Source: Rhodospirillaceae bacterium (GTDB lineage: Bacteria; Pseudomonadota; Alphaproteobacteria; Rhodospirillales; 2-02-FULL-58-16). Taken from it: a DNA stretch of 5,988 bases. Of the stretch, positions 5,024 to 5,988 are shown piece after piece; position 1 is the first letter of the stretch, and each line of letters opens with the position of its first letter. Position numbers and translations under genes: made by a program. The notes below the pieces were generated by a model that worked only from the letters and a program-made list of their open reading frames with translations, was not told where the DNA came from and ran no database searches. The stretch is from the NCBI GenBank assembly GCA_030623425.1, contig JAUXMA010000115.1:1-5988 (forward strand), written 5' to 3'.

Positions 5024-5988
5024 GGGGTGGTTCCCAGCAGCATGGCGGCGGCGGCGCCGGCGACTTCCAGGGTGCGCGTGGCGTCGATGCCGAAATAGAG
5101 GCAGGCGCCGGCGAGCACCCACATCGGCAGAAGCATGGAAAGGGGCGCCTCGGCGGTTTTGCTGGCGCTTTCGGCGCCTGATTCGGCGGCAACGGGGCGG
5201 AAGTAAGCGACCTCGACAACGCGCCAGATGTAGATGACGGCGATGAGCGAACTGATCAGCACTAGTACGGCGATGGGCCACCAGCCTTTCTCGAGGGCCG
5301 CCTGGATGAGCATCCACTTGCTGATGAAACCGACCGTCAGCGGCACGCCGATCAGACTCAAGCCGCCGACCACGAAGGCCGCCATGGTCACCGGCATGCG
5401 CCGCCCCAGGCCGGCCAGGTCACGGATATGAACGGAGCCCAATCGCCAAAAGACGCAGCCCATGGCCATGAACAGGACGCCCTTCATCAGGGCATGGTTG
5501 AAAAGATGGACGATGCCGCCGGCCAGCCCGGTGACGGTGGCGAAACTGATCCCCAGAATCATGTAGCCGATCTGGGCGACGCTTGAATAGGCCAGCATGC
5601 GCTTGATGTTGGTCTGGAAGACAGCGACCGCCGAAGCGGCGAACATGGCGACGAGGGCCAATCCCATCAGAACCTCGCGGATGAAAAAGGTTTCGAAGAC
5701 GTCGACGCCGCCGAAGATGGTAAAATAGACACGGATGAGGGCGTAAACCGCCACCTTGGTCGCCGTTCCCGCCAGGAAGGCCGTCACCACGGAAGGTGCA
5801 TGGGTATAGGCGTCGGGCAACCACAGGTGCAAAGGAAACAAAGCCAGCTTGAGGCTGAGTCCGACGGTCAGGAAAGCCAGCGCCGCCTGGATGGTGCGGG
5901 TGTCGGCGACGGCGGGGAGCAGGGTGGCGAGGTCGGCCATGTTCAGCGTCCCGGTCATCATGTACATCATGCCGACGCCGATGATGTA
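5020..5988 (-). CDS. Mrp-like Na+/H+ antiporter subunit D homologue, 5' end cut by the window edge
   Basis: This is the C-terminal 322 residues of an antiporter-like subunit that is normally about 490-500 residues long. The frame is open through the right edge (YIIGVG precedes the internal ATG at 5970), so that ATG is not the start. In fragment numbering the marks are K47 and H54 (KLALFPLHLWLPDAY), K78 (TATKVAVYALIR, the MrpD/NuoM form), the YSSVAQIGYMILG helix (134-146), H161, H165 and K169 (HLFNHALMKG), and K224 (GFISKWM). A hydrophilic loop near 266-280 (AAESGAESASKTAE) separates the penultimate membrane helices. The missing N-terminal part would carry the conserved half-channel glutamate. 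It is the first of the four co-directional genes seen here. Its TGA lies within ATGA of the next gene, indicating coupled translation. It is a D-type subunit, and its exact numbering in the complex cannot be told. Confidence 0.88.
   Translation of the reverse strand, partial: YIIGVGMMYMMTGTLNMADLATLLPAVADTRTIQAALAFLTVGLSLKLALFPLHLWLPDAYTHAPSVVTAFLAGTATKVAVYALIRVYFTIFGGVDVFETFFIREVLMGLALVAMFAASAVAVFQTNIKRMLAYSSVAQIGYMILGISFATVTGLAGGIVHLFNHALMKGVLFMAMGCVFWRLGSVHIRDLAGLGRRMPVTMAAFVVGGLSLIGVPLTVGFISKWMLIQAALEKGWWPIAVLVLISSLIAVIYIWRVVEVAYFRPVAAESGAESASKTAEAPLSMLLPMWVLAGACLYFGIDATRTLEVAGAAAAMLLGTTP

Noticed and set aside
3680..5098. A 472-codon open frame on the plus strand, opposite the antiporter genes, with other long plus-strand frames at 2414-3370 and 1946-2383
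   Set aside because: The translations are rich in H, R, G, D and Q and lack hydrophobic cores. They mirror codon positions of clear membrane-protein genes on the other strand, which is typical of GC-rich antisense shadows.
5024..5317. Upstream extension of the middle antiporter gene to an ATG at 5317
   Set aside because: The added residues are arginine-rich and fall within the coding sequence of the preceding subunit. The ATGA overlap at 5023 gives a normal N-terminal membrane helix.
1..5988. tRNA, rRNA, CRISPR arrays, insertion sequences or attachment sites
   Set aside because: No repeat-spacer pattern, transposase, terminal inverted repeats or recognisable RNA gene was seen by eye on either strand.

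Overview
This is a GC-rich window that reads like an alphaproteobacterial chromosome, most plausibly from a Rhodospirillales-type lineage. The assignment rests on the composition, on flagellar rod-like genes beside housekeeping genes, and on remembered similarity of the minus-strand proteins to the 'Na+/H+ antiporter subunit D' proteins of that group. No database search was possible, so it is an inference.

Layout. Bases 1-210 (+) hold the 3' end of an unidentified gene, closed by a good intrinsic terminator at 236-260. Bases 360-689 (+) encode a short protein resembling flagellar rod/hook proteins (FlgC/FlgB type). Bases 852-1394 (+) encode a Panacea-domain protein (SocA/GepA/DUF4065 family) with no visible toxin partner. 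Bases 1351-1606 are a convergent junction that may contain a frame-broken small gene on the minus strand. From 1607 to the right edge, the minus strand carries one tight operon of four genes, read right to left: a 5'-truncated MrpD-like subunit (5020-5988), a NuoL/MrpA-N-terminal-like subunit (3545-5023), a small two-helix membrane protein (3288-3539) and a second, longer MrpD-like subunit (1607-3295).

How the genes work together. The three large proteins belong to the antiporter-like (proton-conducting) membrane subunit family shared by complex I (NuoL/M/N), Mrp Na+/H+ antiporters and membrane-bound hydrogenases. All keep the conserved glutamate and lysine positions of the half-channels that can be seen in this window. 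Stop and start codons overlap or nearly overlap at every junction (4-nt ATGA, SD-over-stop, 8-nt overlap), so the subunits are probably translationally coupled and built into one membrane complex. The most likely identity is the distal part of an Mrp-like cation/proton antiporter operon with three antiporter-like subunits. Its remaining small subunits would lie beyond position 5988, which cannot be seen here.

The most interesting points are the uncharacterised small membrane protein inserted between the antiporter subunits, the mixed D-type/A-type/D-type composition, a lateral-helix-like tail on the last subunit, the orphan Panacea protein, and the possible broken ORF after the operon. None of these amounts to proof of a new system.
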